Below, piece after piece: positions 17,243 through 25,543 of a DNA stretch of 64,000 nucleotides. The position numbers and the translations under genes were made by a program. The notes beneath the pieces are model-generated. The model did not search any database, was not told the DNA's origin, and saw only the letters and a list, made by a program, of their open reading frames with translations. Source of the stretch: Solirubrobacter ginsenosidimutans (GTDB lineage: Bacteria > Actinomycetota > Thermoleophilia > Solirubrobacterales > Solirubrobacteraceae). The stretch covers positions 35,025-99,024 of the forward strand of contig NZ_JAPDOD010000036.1 in the NCBI RefSeq assembly GCF_027587205.1. The letters run 5' to 3'. How positions within the stretch are numbered: the first letter of the stretch is position 1; each line of letters begins with the position of its first letter.

Positions 17243-19150
17243 GTGGCAGAGCGCTTCGCCATCGCCCAGGTCGCGCCGCATCCGTTCGAGGATGCGAACG
17301 AGGTCGGGACGTTCGCGGCCGAGGTCTCGCGGGAACTCGCCGAGCGCGGGCACCGCGTCCTCCTGCTCGCCCCTTCGCGCTCGCCCGAGCTGGTGCGCGA
17401 GTCGCGCAAGCTGATCCGCGCCGCGCGCGAGACGCCTGAGGACTTCTTCGACCCGGACGGCGGGGTGCGGGTGCTCGGCGTCGGCGAGCTGCTGTTCTCC
17501 GGCAGCCGCCGCGGGATCAATCCCGCGCCCCCGGTCGACATCGCGCGCACGATCGAGGACGTGCTGGGCGCAGCGCCGCTGGACTTCGTCCACGTGCACG
17601 AGCCGTGGGCGCCGAGCGCCGGCTCCGTGGCGCTGCGGCACTCGCGCGCGCTCAACGTCGGCTCCTTCCACGCGCCCGCCGAGCGGGTGCTCTCCACGCA
17701 GGTGGCGCGGAAGTTCGTCGAGACCTTCTTCGGCCGCCTCGACGCCCGCACCGCCAGTTACGAGGCGACCGCCGAGCTGCTGAACCGTTACTTCCCGGCG
17801 CGGTACGAGCTCCTGCGCCCCGGCGTCACGAGCGAGACGCGGGTGGAGCGCGAGCCCGGCGCGCCGGTGCGGATCGTCTTCTCCGATCGCGAGGAGCGCG
17901 CCGCGCTGCGGCTCTTCCTGCGCGCTCTGCGCCACCTCCCGGAGGATCTGCCGTGGGAAGCGGTCGTCTACTCCAAGACGGGCGCGATCCCGACCCTGCG
18001 CTCGAGCCTGCGCAACCGGGTCACGGTCGTCGACGACGAAGAGCTCGCCCTCGCCGGCGCCGACGTCGTCGTCACGGCCTCGCTCGGCCAGCAGACCGCG
18101 CCCGGCGTGGTCGTGCGCGCGCTCGGCGCGGGCGCCGTCCCGCTCACCTCGCGCCTGCCGGTCTACGAGGAGATCCTGCGCCACGGCGACGTCGGCCTGC
18201 ACTTCGAGCCCGGCGACGTCGACGTCCTCACCGAGCAGCTCGAGCGCCTGATCCGCGACGAGCCGCTGCGCACGAGCATCGCCGAGCACGGCGCGCAAGC
18301 GCGGGGGGAGCTGGCCTGGTCGCGCGTCGCCGACGAGGTCGAGGCGATCTACGCCCGCCTGGCCGCGCAGCGCCACGACCCGGACCCCAGGCCCGAGGTC
18401 CGGGCACGGCTCGCGAAGCGCAAGCTGATCGAGGTCGACCTGCACATGCACACCGACCACTCCAGCGACTGCGCGACACCGGTCGACGTGTTGCTGGCGA
18501 CCGCCGTGGACGTCGGCCTGGGCGCGATCGCGGTGACCGACCACAACGAGGTCTCCGGCGCGCTGGACGCCCGCGAGAAGGCCGCCCAGTACGGCATCAA
18601 GGTGATCGTCGGCGAGGAGGTCATGACCGCCGACCAGGGCGAGGTTATCGGCCTGTTCATCGAGGAGAAGATCCCGCGCGGGATGACGCTCGCCGAGACG
18701 ATCGCCGAGATCCGCCGCCAGGGCGGGATCGTCTACGTCCCGCATCCCTTCGACCGGATGCACTCGGTGCCGGACTACGAGCACATGCTCGCCGTCGTCT
18801 CAGACATCGACGCGATCGAGGTCTTCAATCCGCGCATCGCCCTGCCGGCCTTCAACGAGGAGGCCGTGCGCTTCGCGGGCAAGTACCGGATCGTCGGCGG
18901 TGCAGGAAGTGATTCACACGTCGCCCAGGGCCTGGGCAGCGTCCGGATCAGCATGCGCGACTTCGACGGGCCCAAGGAGTTCCTCGAATCGCTGCGCGAC
19001 GCCGACATCGCCGCCAAGCCCTCATCCCTGCGCTACGCAAGGGTTCAGGCGCTCAAGTTCCTGCAGACGAAGGCCGCTCCGTCGGCCGCTCGCGCGGCCA
19101 CCCGCCGGCGCAAGGTGGCCAAGGCCGTCGCGGGGCGCGGCGGGCAGTGA
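17243..19150 (+). CDS. Glycosyltransferase (GT4-like) fused to a PHP-domain phosphoesterase
   Basis: A 635-residue two-domain protein. Residues 1 to about 380 form a GT-B glycosyltransferase (N-terminal APHPFEDANEVGTFAAEVSR; C-terminal nucleotide-sugar region ADVVVTASLGQQTAPGVVVR and LPVYEEI). After a short linker, residues about 395-590 are a PHP metal-dependent phosphoesterase: DLHMHTDHSSDC, VTDHNEVSGA, GEEVMT, PHPFDR and GAGSDSHVAQGLG give the metal ligands. A basic tail follows. The GTG start at 17243 has TAGGCT about 10 bases upstream. The substrate is unknown; a transferase coupled to removal of a phosphate from the same product is one reading. Confidence 0.85.
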   Translation: MAERFAIAQVAPHPFEDANEVGTFAAEVSRELAERGHRVLLLAPSRSPELVRESRKLIRAARETPEDFFDPDGGVRVLGVGELLFSGSRRGINPAPPVDIARTIEDVLGAAPLDFVHVHEPWAPSAGSVALRHSRALNVGSFHAPAERVLSTQVARKFVETFFGRLDARTASYEATAELLNRYFPARYELLRPGVTSETRVEREPGAPVRIVFSDREERAALRLFLRALRHLPEDLPWEAVVYSKTGAIPTLRSSLRNRVTVVDDEELALAGADVVVTASLGQQTAPGVVVRALGAGAVPLTSRLPVYEEILRHGDVGLHFEPGDVDVLTEQLERLIRDEPLRTSIAEHGAQARGELAWSRVADEVEAIYARLAAQRHDPDPRPEVRARLAKRKLIEVDLHMHTDHSSDCATPVDVLLATAVDVGLGAIAVTDHNEVSGALDAREKAAQYGIKVIVGEEVMTADQGEVIGLFIEEKIPRGMTLAETIAEIRRQGGIVYVPHPFDRMHSVPDYEHMLAVVSDIDAIEVFNPRIALPAFNEEAVRFAGKYRIVGGAGSDSHVAQGLGSVRISMRDFDGPKEFLESLRDADIAAKPSSLRYARVQALKFLQTKAAPSAARAATRRRKVAKAVAGRGGQ

Positions 19151-19199
19151 GTTGCAGAGTGGAGGGGAACCCGGCCTCGGGGTGAAACCGGTCGGCGCA

Positions 19200-19805
19200 A
19201 TGCCCGCCACCGACGACGAGATCCGCGAGAAGTACCTCGAGCGCGCCATCCGCGAGCTCAACACGTTCACTCGCGAGCTACAGAGCTGTGACCGCTGCCC
19301 CCGTGGCAACCTGATGCCGGTCCTCGGCTCTGGCCACCCGCAAGCCGACGTGATGCTCCTCAAGCACGCGCCCACGCCCGCGGAGGTCGAGGAGGGCGTC
19401 GCGTTCTACGGCCGCGCCGGAACCGCCCTGATGAAGTCGCTCAAGCGGCTCGACATCGACCCCCTGGTCGTCTACGGCACCTTGTGTGTGAAGTGCCCGG
19501 TCGCCGACCCGCTGCTGGCCGCGCCGGAGTGCGTCGCGCGGCTGGTGGAGGAGATCGCGATCGTGCAGCCCAAGATCATCGTGGTCATGGGTATGGAGGC
19601 GCTCGACATCCTCAACGAGCTGCAGCTGCCGCTCGCGCGCGAGGTGTTCGAGTCGCCCGGTGTCGTCCAGCGGCTGACCCCGTCGATCGAGGCGCTCTAC
19701 GTGCCCGACATCGACCGGTCGCTCGACGAGGAATCCGCCAAGCGCGCGTTCTGGAGCGCGTTCCGAGAGCTGGGGGGCTGGTGGGCCGACTTCCCTCCGT
19801 ACTAG
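19200..19805 (+). CDS. Uracil-DNA glycosylase superfamily protein with altered motifs
   Basis: A 201-residue protein of the family 4/5-like UDG fold. Iron-sulphur-type cysteines are seen in CDRCPRGN and in CVKCPVADPLLAAPEC, and the scaffold segments VLGSGHPQADVMLL, FYGRAGTALMKSL and PKIIVVMGMEALDIL fit the superfamily. The usual motif A (GEAPGxxED) reads KHAPTPAEVEE, and the motif-B HPS loop reads RLTPSIEALYVP without the histidine. It may have a changed substrate or be non-catalytic. An in-frame GTG at 19182 is an alternative start with GGAGGGG upstream. The next gene overlaps by 25 bases. Confidence 0.7.
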   Translation: MPATDDEIREKYLERAIRELNTFTRELQSCDRCPRGNLMPVLGSGHPQADVMLLKHAPTPAEVEEGVAFYGRAGTALMKSLKRLDIDPLVVYGTLCVKCPVADPLLAAPECVARLVEEIAIVQPKIIVVMGMEALDILNELQLPLAREVFESPGVVQRLTPSIEALYVPDIDRSLDEESAKRAFWSAFRELGGWWADFPPY

Positions 19806-20404
19806 GCCTCGCCGACCTCGAATCGGTCGAGGTGGGAGAGGGCGTCTACCGGCCGATCGCCCGGGCCCTGGGCGTCTCGGCGTTCGGCGTGAACGCCTAC
19901 ACCGGGCCGCGGGCGGGGGACGAGGTGATCGAGCCCCACGACGAGCAGGGCCACGGGTCCGGCCGGCACGAGGAGCTCTACGTCGTGCTGACCGGCCGGG
20001 CCGAGTTCGAGCTCGACGGCGAGACGATCGACGCGCCGCCCGGCACGCTGGTCTTCGCCCGCCCGGAGCAGCATCGCGCCGCGAAGGCGGCCGAGGACGA
20101 CACGACGGTCCTGGTGATCGGCGGCAAGCCGGGGGCGGCCGGGCCGCCGTCGCCGTTCGAGTACTGGTACCGCGCGACCCCGGCCTACCGCTCCGGCGAC
20201 TACGCGCGTGCCTACGAGATCGCAGCGGAGGGCCTGGAGGCCCACCCGGACAACCCGTCGCTGCAGTACAACCTCGCGTGTTACGCGGCGCTCGCCGGCC
20301 GGCGCGAAGACGCGCTCGCGCATCTCGAGGTCGCCTTCGCGAACAATCCCGAGACGCGCGAGTGGGCGTCCAAGGACGCCGATCTCGAGTCGCTACGTCT
20401 GTAG
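19781..20404 (+). CDS. Cupin-domain protein with C-terminal TPR-like helices
   Basis: A 207-residue soluble protein. The cupin barrel (about 20-115) shows GRHEELYVVLTGRAEFELDG and PPGTLVFARPEQHRAAKA, consistent with the two cupin motifs. The C-terminal part (about 130-207) holds TPR-like helices: YWYRATPAYRSGDYARAYEI, NPSLQYNLACYAALAGRRED, ALAHLEVAF. The role is unknown; small-molecule binding or isomerase activity is possible. The GTG start at 19781 follows a GGGGGG run and overlaps the preceding gene by 25 bases; a later GTG at 19831 would remove the first strand. Confidence 0.75.
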   Translation: MGRLPSVLGLADLESVEVGEGVYRPIARALGVSAFGVNAYTGPRAGDEVIEPHDEQGHGSGRHEELYVVLTGRAEFELDGETIDAPPGTLVFARPEQHRAAKAAEDDTTVLVIGGKPGAAGPPSPFEYWYRATPAYRSGDYARAYEIAAEGLEAHPDNPSLQYNLACYAALAGRREDALAHLEVAFANNPETREWASKDADLESLRL

Positions 20405-21331
20405 GACGATCTTCCCGAGCTTGCCGCCGGCCAGGAAGCGCTCGTAGGCCGCGGGGGCGTCCGCCAACGCGAACGTCTCGGTCACGGGGACGGACAGATC
20501 GCCGGACGCGAACCCCGGCAGGACCATCTTCTCCATCAGCCGCGCGGCGATCGCCTTCTCCTCGATCGGCCGGTTGCGCAGGGTCGAGCCGTGGATGCGC
20601 CCGCGCTTACCCATCAGCTTGACCAGGTTGATCTCGGTCTTGGCCCCCGCGCCGACGCCGATGATGCAGATCCGGCCACCGGTCGCGAGTGCGTCGAGGT
20701 TCTCGGACAGGTTCTGCGCGCCGACGAGCTCGAGGATCACGTCGTACTCGCCCTCGGACGCGAAGCCCTCCGTAGAGATCGCGTGGACGCCGAGGGCCGC
20801 GATCTGGGCCCGGTGCTGCTCGTTGCGCACGGTCGCGGTCACGCGCGCGCCGGTCATCGTGCCGAGCTGGACGGCCGCCATCCCGACCCCGCCCGCGGCG
20901 CCGTGGACGAGCAGCCGCTCGCCGCACATCAGCCCCGCCTGGGTGAAGAGGGCGTCGTGGGCCGTCGTGAACGCCTCGGGCACGCCGCCCGCCGCGGTCC
21001 AGTCGAGCTCCTCCGGGACGGGCATCGCCGTGCGCTCGTGGACGACCGCGAGCTCGGCCTGCCCGCCGCCGGCCACGATCGCCATCACGCGATCGCCCGG
21101 TTCGAAACGCCCGGCTCGCCGCCCGCAGCTCAGGACCTCTCCGGCGATCTCCAGCCCGGGGATGTCCTGCGGGACGCCGGGCGGCGCGGGGTAGCCCCCG
21201 GCGAGCTGCATCATGTCGGCGCCGTTGAGGCCGGCGGCCTTGACGCGGACCAGGAGCTGGCCGTCCTGGGGCTCCGGATCCGGGTGTTCGACGACCTCGA
21301 TCCGGCCATCGCGGATGGTGGCGGCACGCAT
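20393..21331 (-). CDS. Zinc-type alcohol dehydrogenase-like / quinone oxidoreductase (MDR family)
   Basis: A 312-residue medium-chain dehydrogenase/reductase. The N-terminal GroES-like part has VKAAGLNGADMMQLAGGYP, and the Rossmann part LLVHGAAGGVGMAAVQLGTM binds NADPH. The catalytic zinc ligands of true alcohol dehydrogenases are absent, so an NADPH:quinone oxidoreductase-type activity is likely. Its 3' end overlaps the convergent cupin gene by 12 bases. The physiological substrate is not evident. Confidence 0.9.
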   Translation of the reverse strand: MRAATIRDGRIEVVEHPDPEPQDGQLLVRVKAAGLNGADMMQLAGGYPAPPGVPQDIPGLEIAGEVLSCGRRAGRFEPGDRVMAIVAGGGQAELAVVHERTAMPVPEELDWTAAGGVPEAFTTAHDALFTQAGLMCGERLLVHGAAGGVGMAAVQLGTMTGARVTATVRNEQHRAQIAALGVHAISTEGFASEGEYDVILELVGAQNLSENLDALATGGRICIIGVGAGAKTEINLVKLMGKRGRIHGSTLRNRPIEEKAIAARLMEKMVLPGFASGDLSVPVTETFALADAPAAYERFLAGGKLGKIVLQT

Positions 21332-21394
21332 GCTCGCGAGGCTACTCCCCGTTCGTCGTGTACGTATTGCGACTGAATGGGGTAAACCTTTTCC

Positions 21395-22162
21395 GTGGGC
21401 GTATCACTTCCGCACTTCCCCCCGCTCTGGCGCGAAGGTCTCGCCGGCGTGGAGGCCGCGGCGCTGTTCCGCAGCTCGGTGTGGCGGGGCGGCGGGGTGC
21501 CGGACGGCGAAGGGCGCCCCGTGCTGCTGATCCCCGGGTTCATGGCGGGCGACGGCTCGATGTCGACGATGACCCGCTGGCTGCGCGAGAACGGCTACCG
21601 CCCGCACCGGGCCGGGATCCGCGCCAATGTGGGCTGCAGCGAGGAATACCTCGCGCGGCTCGAGGTCCGCCTGGAGGAGCTGGCGGACATCACCGGCCAC
21701 CGCGTGGCGATCATCGGGCAGTCGCGCGGAGGGGTCTTCGCGCGGGTGCTGGGAGCGCGTCGCCCGGACCTGGTGAGCGGGATCGTGACCCTCGGCGCGC
21801 CGACCGTGCGCCAGCTCAGCGCCCACCCGTTCGTGCTCGCCCAAGTACTCGTCGTGGGGGCGCTGGGCACCGGCAAGGTCCCCGGCATGTTCCGCGTGAG
21901 CTGCCTGCGGGGCGCCTGCTGCAAGCGTTTCCGCGCCGATTTGGCAGGCCCGTTCCCGGACGAGGTCGGCTACACCGCGCTGTATTCGAAGACCGACGGC
22001 GTCGTCGACTGGCACGCCTGCCTGGACCCGGCCGCGAACCAGGTCGAGGTGCGCGCGTCGCACCTCGGGATGGGCCTCAACGCGGAGGTCTACGCCGAGG
22101 TCGGCAACGCGCTCGGCTCCTTCGCCGACGACGACGGTGAGTTCTGGGCCGAAGCGGCCTAG
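21395..22162 (+). CDS. Alpha/beta-hydrolase, lipase/esterase-like
   Basis: A 255-residue serine hydrolase. The oxyanion-side motif VLLIPGFMAGD, nucleophile elbow GQSRGG, an acidic site in YSKTDGVVDW and a late His in ASHLGMG make a full catalytic triad. Cys-rich CLRGACCK in the lid region is unusual and may form a disulphide. No signal peptide is visible, so it is probably cytoplasmic, although the family includes exported lipases. GTG at 21395 is preceded by TAAACCT and gives a short N-terminus ahead of LWREGLAGVE. Confidence 0.83.
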   Translation: MGVSLPHFPPLWREGLAGVEAAALFRSSVWRGGGVPDGEGRPVLLIPGFMAGDGSMSTMTRWLRENGYRPHRAGIRANVGCSEEYLARLEVRLEELADITGHRVAIIGQSRGGVFARVLGARRPDLVSGIVTLGAPTVRQLSAHPFVLAQVLVVGALGTGKVPGMFRVSCLRGACCKRFRADLAGPFPDEVGYTALYSKTDGVVDWHACLDPAANQVEVRASHLGMGLNAEVYAEVGNALGSFADDDGEFWAEAA

Positions 22163-22172
22163 ACTCGGTTGT

Positions 22173-22382
22173 ATGCCCCGTCAAGAGCCCGCCCGCAGTC
22201 AGACGGCCGGCGAGCCGCCACCCATGAAGTTGAAAGTGCAGCTGGACGCGAAGGGCGAGTGGCAGGCCGTTGAGCCGCCGCGCGAGATGGTCGAGACCAT
22301 CGAGGCCGCCGAGCGCCCGCCCACGCCGGACGATCCCCGCGCCAGCTCCTGGCGCCAGATCCCGCCGTTCGGCGGCGCCTAG
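22173..22382 (+). CDS. Small hypothetical protein
   Basis: A 69-residue hydrophilic protein beginning MPRQEPARSQ, with a short strand region MKLKVQLDAKGEWQAVEPP and a Pro-rich C-terminus ending RQIPPFGGA. It starts 10 bases after the hydrolase stop codon and is likely cotranscribed. No known domain is recognised. Confidence rests on position, codon use and intact start; function is unknown. Confidence 0.55.
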   Translation: MPRQEPARSQTAGEPPPMKLKVQLDAKGEWQAVEPPREMVETIEAAERPPTPDDPRASSWRQIPPFGGA

Positions 22383-22415
22383 CCCGCCCGCGTCGTCCCG
22401 CGGCGCACGGTTCTC

Positions 22416-23354
22416 CTATCGCGCCACTGACGTGCCGCTGGCCAGCAGCTTCCCGTCGACCGTCACGCGCACGCGCAGCTTGCCGTGCCGCGGCGGGATC
22501 GTCAAAGCCGCCAATCCGGTCACGGCCACCGTTTGCGTGTAGGCCTTCTCGCCACCACCGCTCACTTTGAACTGCGCCGAGCAGGGCAGAGGACAGGTGA
22601 CCCTCGCCACGCTCAGCCGGTGCTCTCGCCGGAGCGCGCGGTCGCGGATCGTGGCGGTGGCGGTCGCGATCGGACCGGCCGGCGCCGAGACCGCGCGTCT
22701 CGCACTCGGTTGCAGGGACTCGACCGCGTAGGGGTACACCCCTTTCGCATACACCGGTATCGAATCCGTAGGGTGGGATTGACCTGAGACGAAGCCAGTG
22801 GTGGCGAACGCGTACCAACCGGTCCAGCGCTCGCTGATGAGGACGGGAGCCGAGCCTTCCCCGAGCACTTGACAGTCGGTCGCCTGCGGCGAGCGACACA
22901 CGGCGAGCGAGCCGCCGCTGAACGGGCCCCACGGCGCGCCCCAGCCGCCTGAGACCTCCGCGAGGACCGCCGAAAGCGTCCCGCCGACGGCGGGCACACC
23001 CGCGACCGCCGGCGGAGCCGTGACCACGTAGGGGCCGAGCCAAGGCGGTGTACGAACGGCCTTCACGACCATGTCGTCCTCGCTCCATCGCGCTTCGTAG
23101 CTGTCGCCGGCCGCGATGGCCGTCAGGTCGACGTAGCCCTCGGGCGTCATCGGCGTCGGCGTCGACTCACAGGCTCCGCCGGCGGGACAACGGACCACCT
23201 CGACTTTGCCGGCCCAGGCCTTCGGGCCAGGGACCGCGTGGAGGTACGGCGTGTCACCGGCTCTCCAGTCGAGATACCGCGTCGACGACTGGCCGTACGC
23301 GGGTGTGACGGAACACCACGCGATCATCGCTGTGGCGGCGCAGACCCATCTCAT
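22416..23354 (-). CDS. Secreted hypothetical protein with Ig-like segments
   Basis: A 312-residue exported protein with a signal peptide (about residues 1-21, ending TPAYGQ). Four Cys in the first half (RCPAGGACES; CRSPQATDCQV) and a Cys pair near the end (VTCPLPCSAQF) suggest disulphides. The middle segment APPAVAGVPAVGGTLSAVLA followed by WGAPWGPFSGGSLAVC resembles the PPxIxGxPxVGxTLxA type of bacterial Ig-like domain. The last 100 residues (REHRLSVARVTCPLPCSAQF, LTIPPRHGKLRVRVTV) resemble Ig-like repeats seen in actinobacterial surface proteins. The role is unknown. ATG at 23354 precedes the signal peptide directly. Confidence 0.75.
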   Translation of the reverse strand: MRWVCAATAMIAWCSVTPAYGQSSTRYLDWRAGDTPYLHAVPGPKAWAGKVEVVRCPAGGACESTPTPMTPEGYVDLTAIAAGDSYEARWSEDDMVVKAVRTPPWLGPYVVTAPPAVAGVPAVGGTLSAVLAEVSGGWGAPWGPFSGGSLAVCRSPQATDCQVLGEGSAPVLISERWTGWYAFATTGFVSGQSHPTDSIPVYAKGVYPYAVESLQPSARRAVSAPAGPIATATATIRDRALRREHRLSVARVTCPLPCSAQFKVSGGGEKAYTQTVAVTGLAALTIPPRHGKLRVRVTVDGKLLASGTSVAR

Positions 23355-23370
23355 GAGGCGAACGTAGCTC

Positions 23371-23391
23371 GCGTCCGACGCAATCGGACGC
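23371..23391 (-). terminator. Terminator-like hairpin after the rRNA methyltransferase gene
   Basis: GCGTCCGA (23371-23378) and TCGGACGC (23384-23391) form an 8-base stem with a 5-base loop, 10 bases past the stop codon of the upstream gene on this strand. No U-tract follows, so it is a weak terminator prediction. Confidence 0.4.
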
Positions 23392-23401
23392 GACCGAACG
23401 G

Positions 23402-24787
23402 TTAAGCTTCGCGGTCCGGGTTCTGCACGCCGTCGGGACCCGCCTCGAAGAGCGCGACGCACTCGATGTGCGGGGTCTGCGGGAACATGTCGACGGGGCG
23501 CACCTTGATCAGCTTGTAGCCCGCCTCGACCAGCTGGGCCGCGTTGGGCGCCAGCGTCGTCGGGTTGCAGGAGACGTAGACGATCCGCGCCGGCGCGGCG
23601 TCGACGATCCGGCGCACGATCTTCTGGGAGAGGCCGGCGCGCGGCGGGTCGATGACCGCGAGGTCCGGCTTGCCCTCCTTCTCGACGAGCTCGCGCAGGG
23701 CCAGCCGCGCGTCACCCGCGTAGAAGGACGCGTTGACGATCTCGTTGATGCGGGCGTTCTCGAGGGCGTCGGCGACGGCGGGCTCGATGATCTCCAAGCC
23801 GATCACCTTGCGGGCGCGGGCGGCCATGTTCAGGCCGATCGTGCCGATGCCGCAGTAGAGGTCGAAGACGCGCTCGCTGCCGCGCAGGCCGGCGAACTCG
23901 ATGGCGATGCCGTAGAGCCGCTCGGCCATCTCGGTGTTGGTCTGGAAGAACGCCTCGGGCGAGATCAGGAAGTCGAGGTCGTTGAGCTGCTCGGTCAGCT
24001 GGGGAGCGCCGGAGAGCAGCATCGACTCGCCGCCGTAGGTGCTCTCGCCGAGGTCGGAGGTCTGGGTCCACCAGAGGCCGTCGGCGTCGACGGCGTCGAT
24101 GAAGCCGTCGACGTCGAACTTGCCGGGCGAGGTGATCAGGCGCACCTGGGTCTGACCCGTGCGCCGGCCCTCGCGGATGACGACGTTGCGCAGGAAGCCG
24201 CGGTGGTCCTTGCGATCCCACGCCGTCAGGCGCTCGATCTTGCAGAACTGCAGGACCTGCTCGCGCAGCTCGTTGGACTTCTCGCTGGCGAGCTTGCAAT
24301 CGACCATCGGCACGATCTCGTTCCAGCGGCCGGGCGCGTGGAAGCCGCACACCAGCTCGCCCTGCTCGTCGGTGCCGAACGAGTACTCGAGCTTGTTGCG
24401 GTAGCGCCACTGCTCGACGGCGGGCACGATCGGCTCGATCTCGATGTCGTCGAGCTTGCCAATGCGCTTCAGAGCGTCGGCGACCTGCTCCGTCTTGACC
24501 TCGAGCTGGCGCTCGTAGGAGAGCACCTGCCACGGCGCGCCGGGGTGGTCGGCGAACTCGGGGACGCGCTCGGGCGAGGGCTCGAGGATCTCGATCGCCC
24601 GCGCCTCGGCGTAGGCCTTCTTGGCCTTGCCGACCTCGGCACGGACCTTGTCGCCAGGGATGCCGCCGGCCACGAACACGACGTATCCCTCGCGCCGGGC
24701 GACGCCGTTGCCGCCGTGGGCCAGGGAATCGATCGTGAGTTCCAGCACGTCGCCGCGCGACGGCCGGGTGAAAGTTGCCGAAGACAT
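23402..24787 (-). CDS. TrmA/RumA-family RNA (uracil-5-)-methyltransferase
   Basis: A 461-residue SAM-dependent enzyme. The N-terminal TRAM domain (about 10-70, LELTIDSLAHGGNGVARREG) binds RNA. The catalytic part has SAM motif VFDLYCGIGTIGLNMA, the segment DLAVIDPPRAGLS, and the nucleophile in VYVSCNPTTLAPN. It is expected to methylate uracil C5 in 23S rRNA (RlmD/RlmCD-like) or tRNA. I do not see the N-terminal Cys cluster of E. coli RlmD. ATG at 24787 lies 21 bases from the divergent map start. Confidence 0.92.
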   Translation of the reverse strand: MSSATFTRPSRGDVLELTIDSLAHGGNGVARREGYVVFVAGGIPGDKVRAEVGKAKKAYAEARAIEILEPSPERVPEFADHPGAPWQVLSYERQLEVKTEQVADALKRIGKLDDIEIEPIVPAVEQWRYRNKLEYSFGTDEQGELVCGFHAPGRWNEIVPMVDCKLASEKSNELREQVLQFCKIERLTAWDRKDHRGFLRNVVIREGRRTGQTQVRLITSPGKFDVDGFIDAVDADGLWWTQTSDLGESTYGGESMLLSGAPQLTEQLNDLDFLISPEAFFQTNTEMAERLYGIAIEFAGLRGSERVFDLYCGIGTIGLNMAARARKVIGLEIIEPAVADALENARINEIVNASFYAGDARLALRELVEKEGKPDLAVIDPPRAGLSQKIVRRIVDAAPARIVYVSCNPTTLAPNAAQLVEAGYKLIKVRPVDMFPQTPHIECVALFEAGPDGVQNPDREA

Positions 24788-24808
24788 GAGATGTGTGAGG
24801 ATGACAGG

Positions 24809-25543
24809 GTGTCCATCGATGACCCTGATGAGCTGGCCGCCTTGCGGGCCGCGGGCCGCGTCGTCGCCGAGACGATCCGCGAGATGGCCCGGCGCGTACG
24901 CCCGGGCGTGACCACGGCCGAGCTCGACGAGGTCGCGGCGCAGGTGTTCGCCCGCCACGGCGCCCGCTCGGGCCCGATGCTCGACTACGACTTCCCCGGC
25001 ACGACCTGCATCTCGCTCGACGACGAGTGCGTGCACGGCATCCCGGGCAAGCGCCGCCTGCGCGAAGGGCAGCTCGTCAAGCTCGACGTCACCGCCGAGC
25101 TCGACGGCTTCTACGCCGACGCCTGCCGCACCGTGCAGGTCGGGAAGGTCAAGCCGCGCGAGCAGCGGCTCTCCGCCGCCGCGCAGTCCGCGCTGCGGCT
25201 CGGCCTGGAGGCGGCGCGCGCCGGCAACAACGTGGGTGCGATCGGCGCGGCCGTGCAGGCCGAGGTCGAGCGCCGCGGCTTCAACGTCTGCGCCGAGCTC
25301 ACCGGCCACGGCATCGGCCGCCGGATCCACGAGGAGCCCGACGTCCCGAACATCGCCTGGGACGGCCCGGAGCTGACGAACGGGCTCGTGATCACGGTCG
25401 AGCCGATCATCGCCGCGGGCGCGGGCGAGGTCTACGTGGACGACGACGGGTGGACGATCCGCACCGAGGACGGCTCGCCCTCAGCGCACTTCGAACACAC
25501 GATCGTCATCACCGACGCCGCCCCGATCCTCCTCACGGCCTAG
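24809..25543 (+). CDS. map: Methionine aminopeptidase, type I
   Basis: A 244-residue metalloprotease that removes N-terminal methionine. Substrate-binding His in CVHGIPG, metal ligands Asp in KLDVTAELDGFYADACRTV (two), His in GHGIGRRIHEEP, Glu in VEPII and Glu in HFEHTIVITD are all present. The GTG start at 24809 has GAGGA upstream. Its last 63 bases overlap the end of the convergent regulator gene, an unusually long overlap. A shared divergent promoter with the rRNA methyltransferase gene is likely. Confidence 0.95.
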   Translation: MSIDDPDELAALRAAGRVVAETIREMARRVRPGVTTAELDEVAAQVFARHGARSGPMLDYDFPGTTCISLDDECVHGIPGKRRLREGQLVKLDVTAELDGFYADACRTVQVGKVKPREQRLSAAAQSALRLGLEAARAGNNVGAIGAAVQAEVERRGFNVCAELTGHGIGRRIHEEPDVPNIAWDGPELTNGLVITVEPIIAAGAGEVYVDDDGWTIRTEDGSPSAHFEHTIVITDAAPILLTA

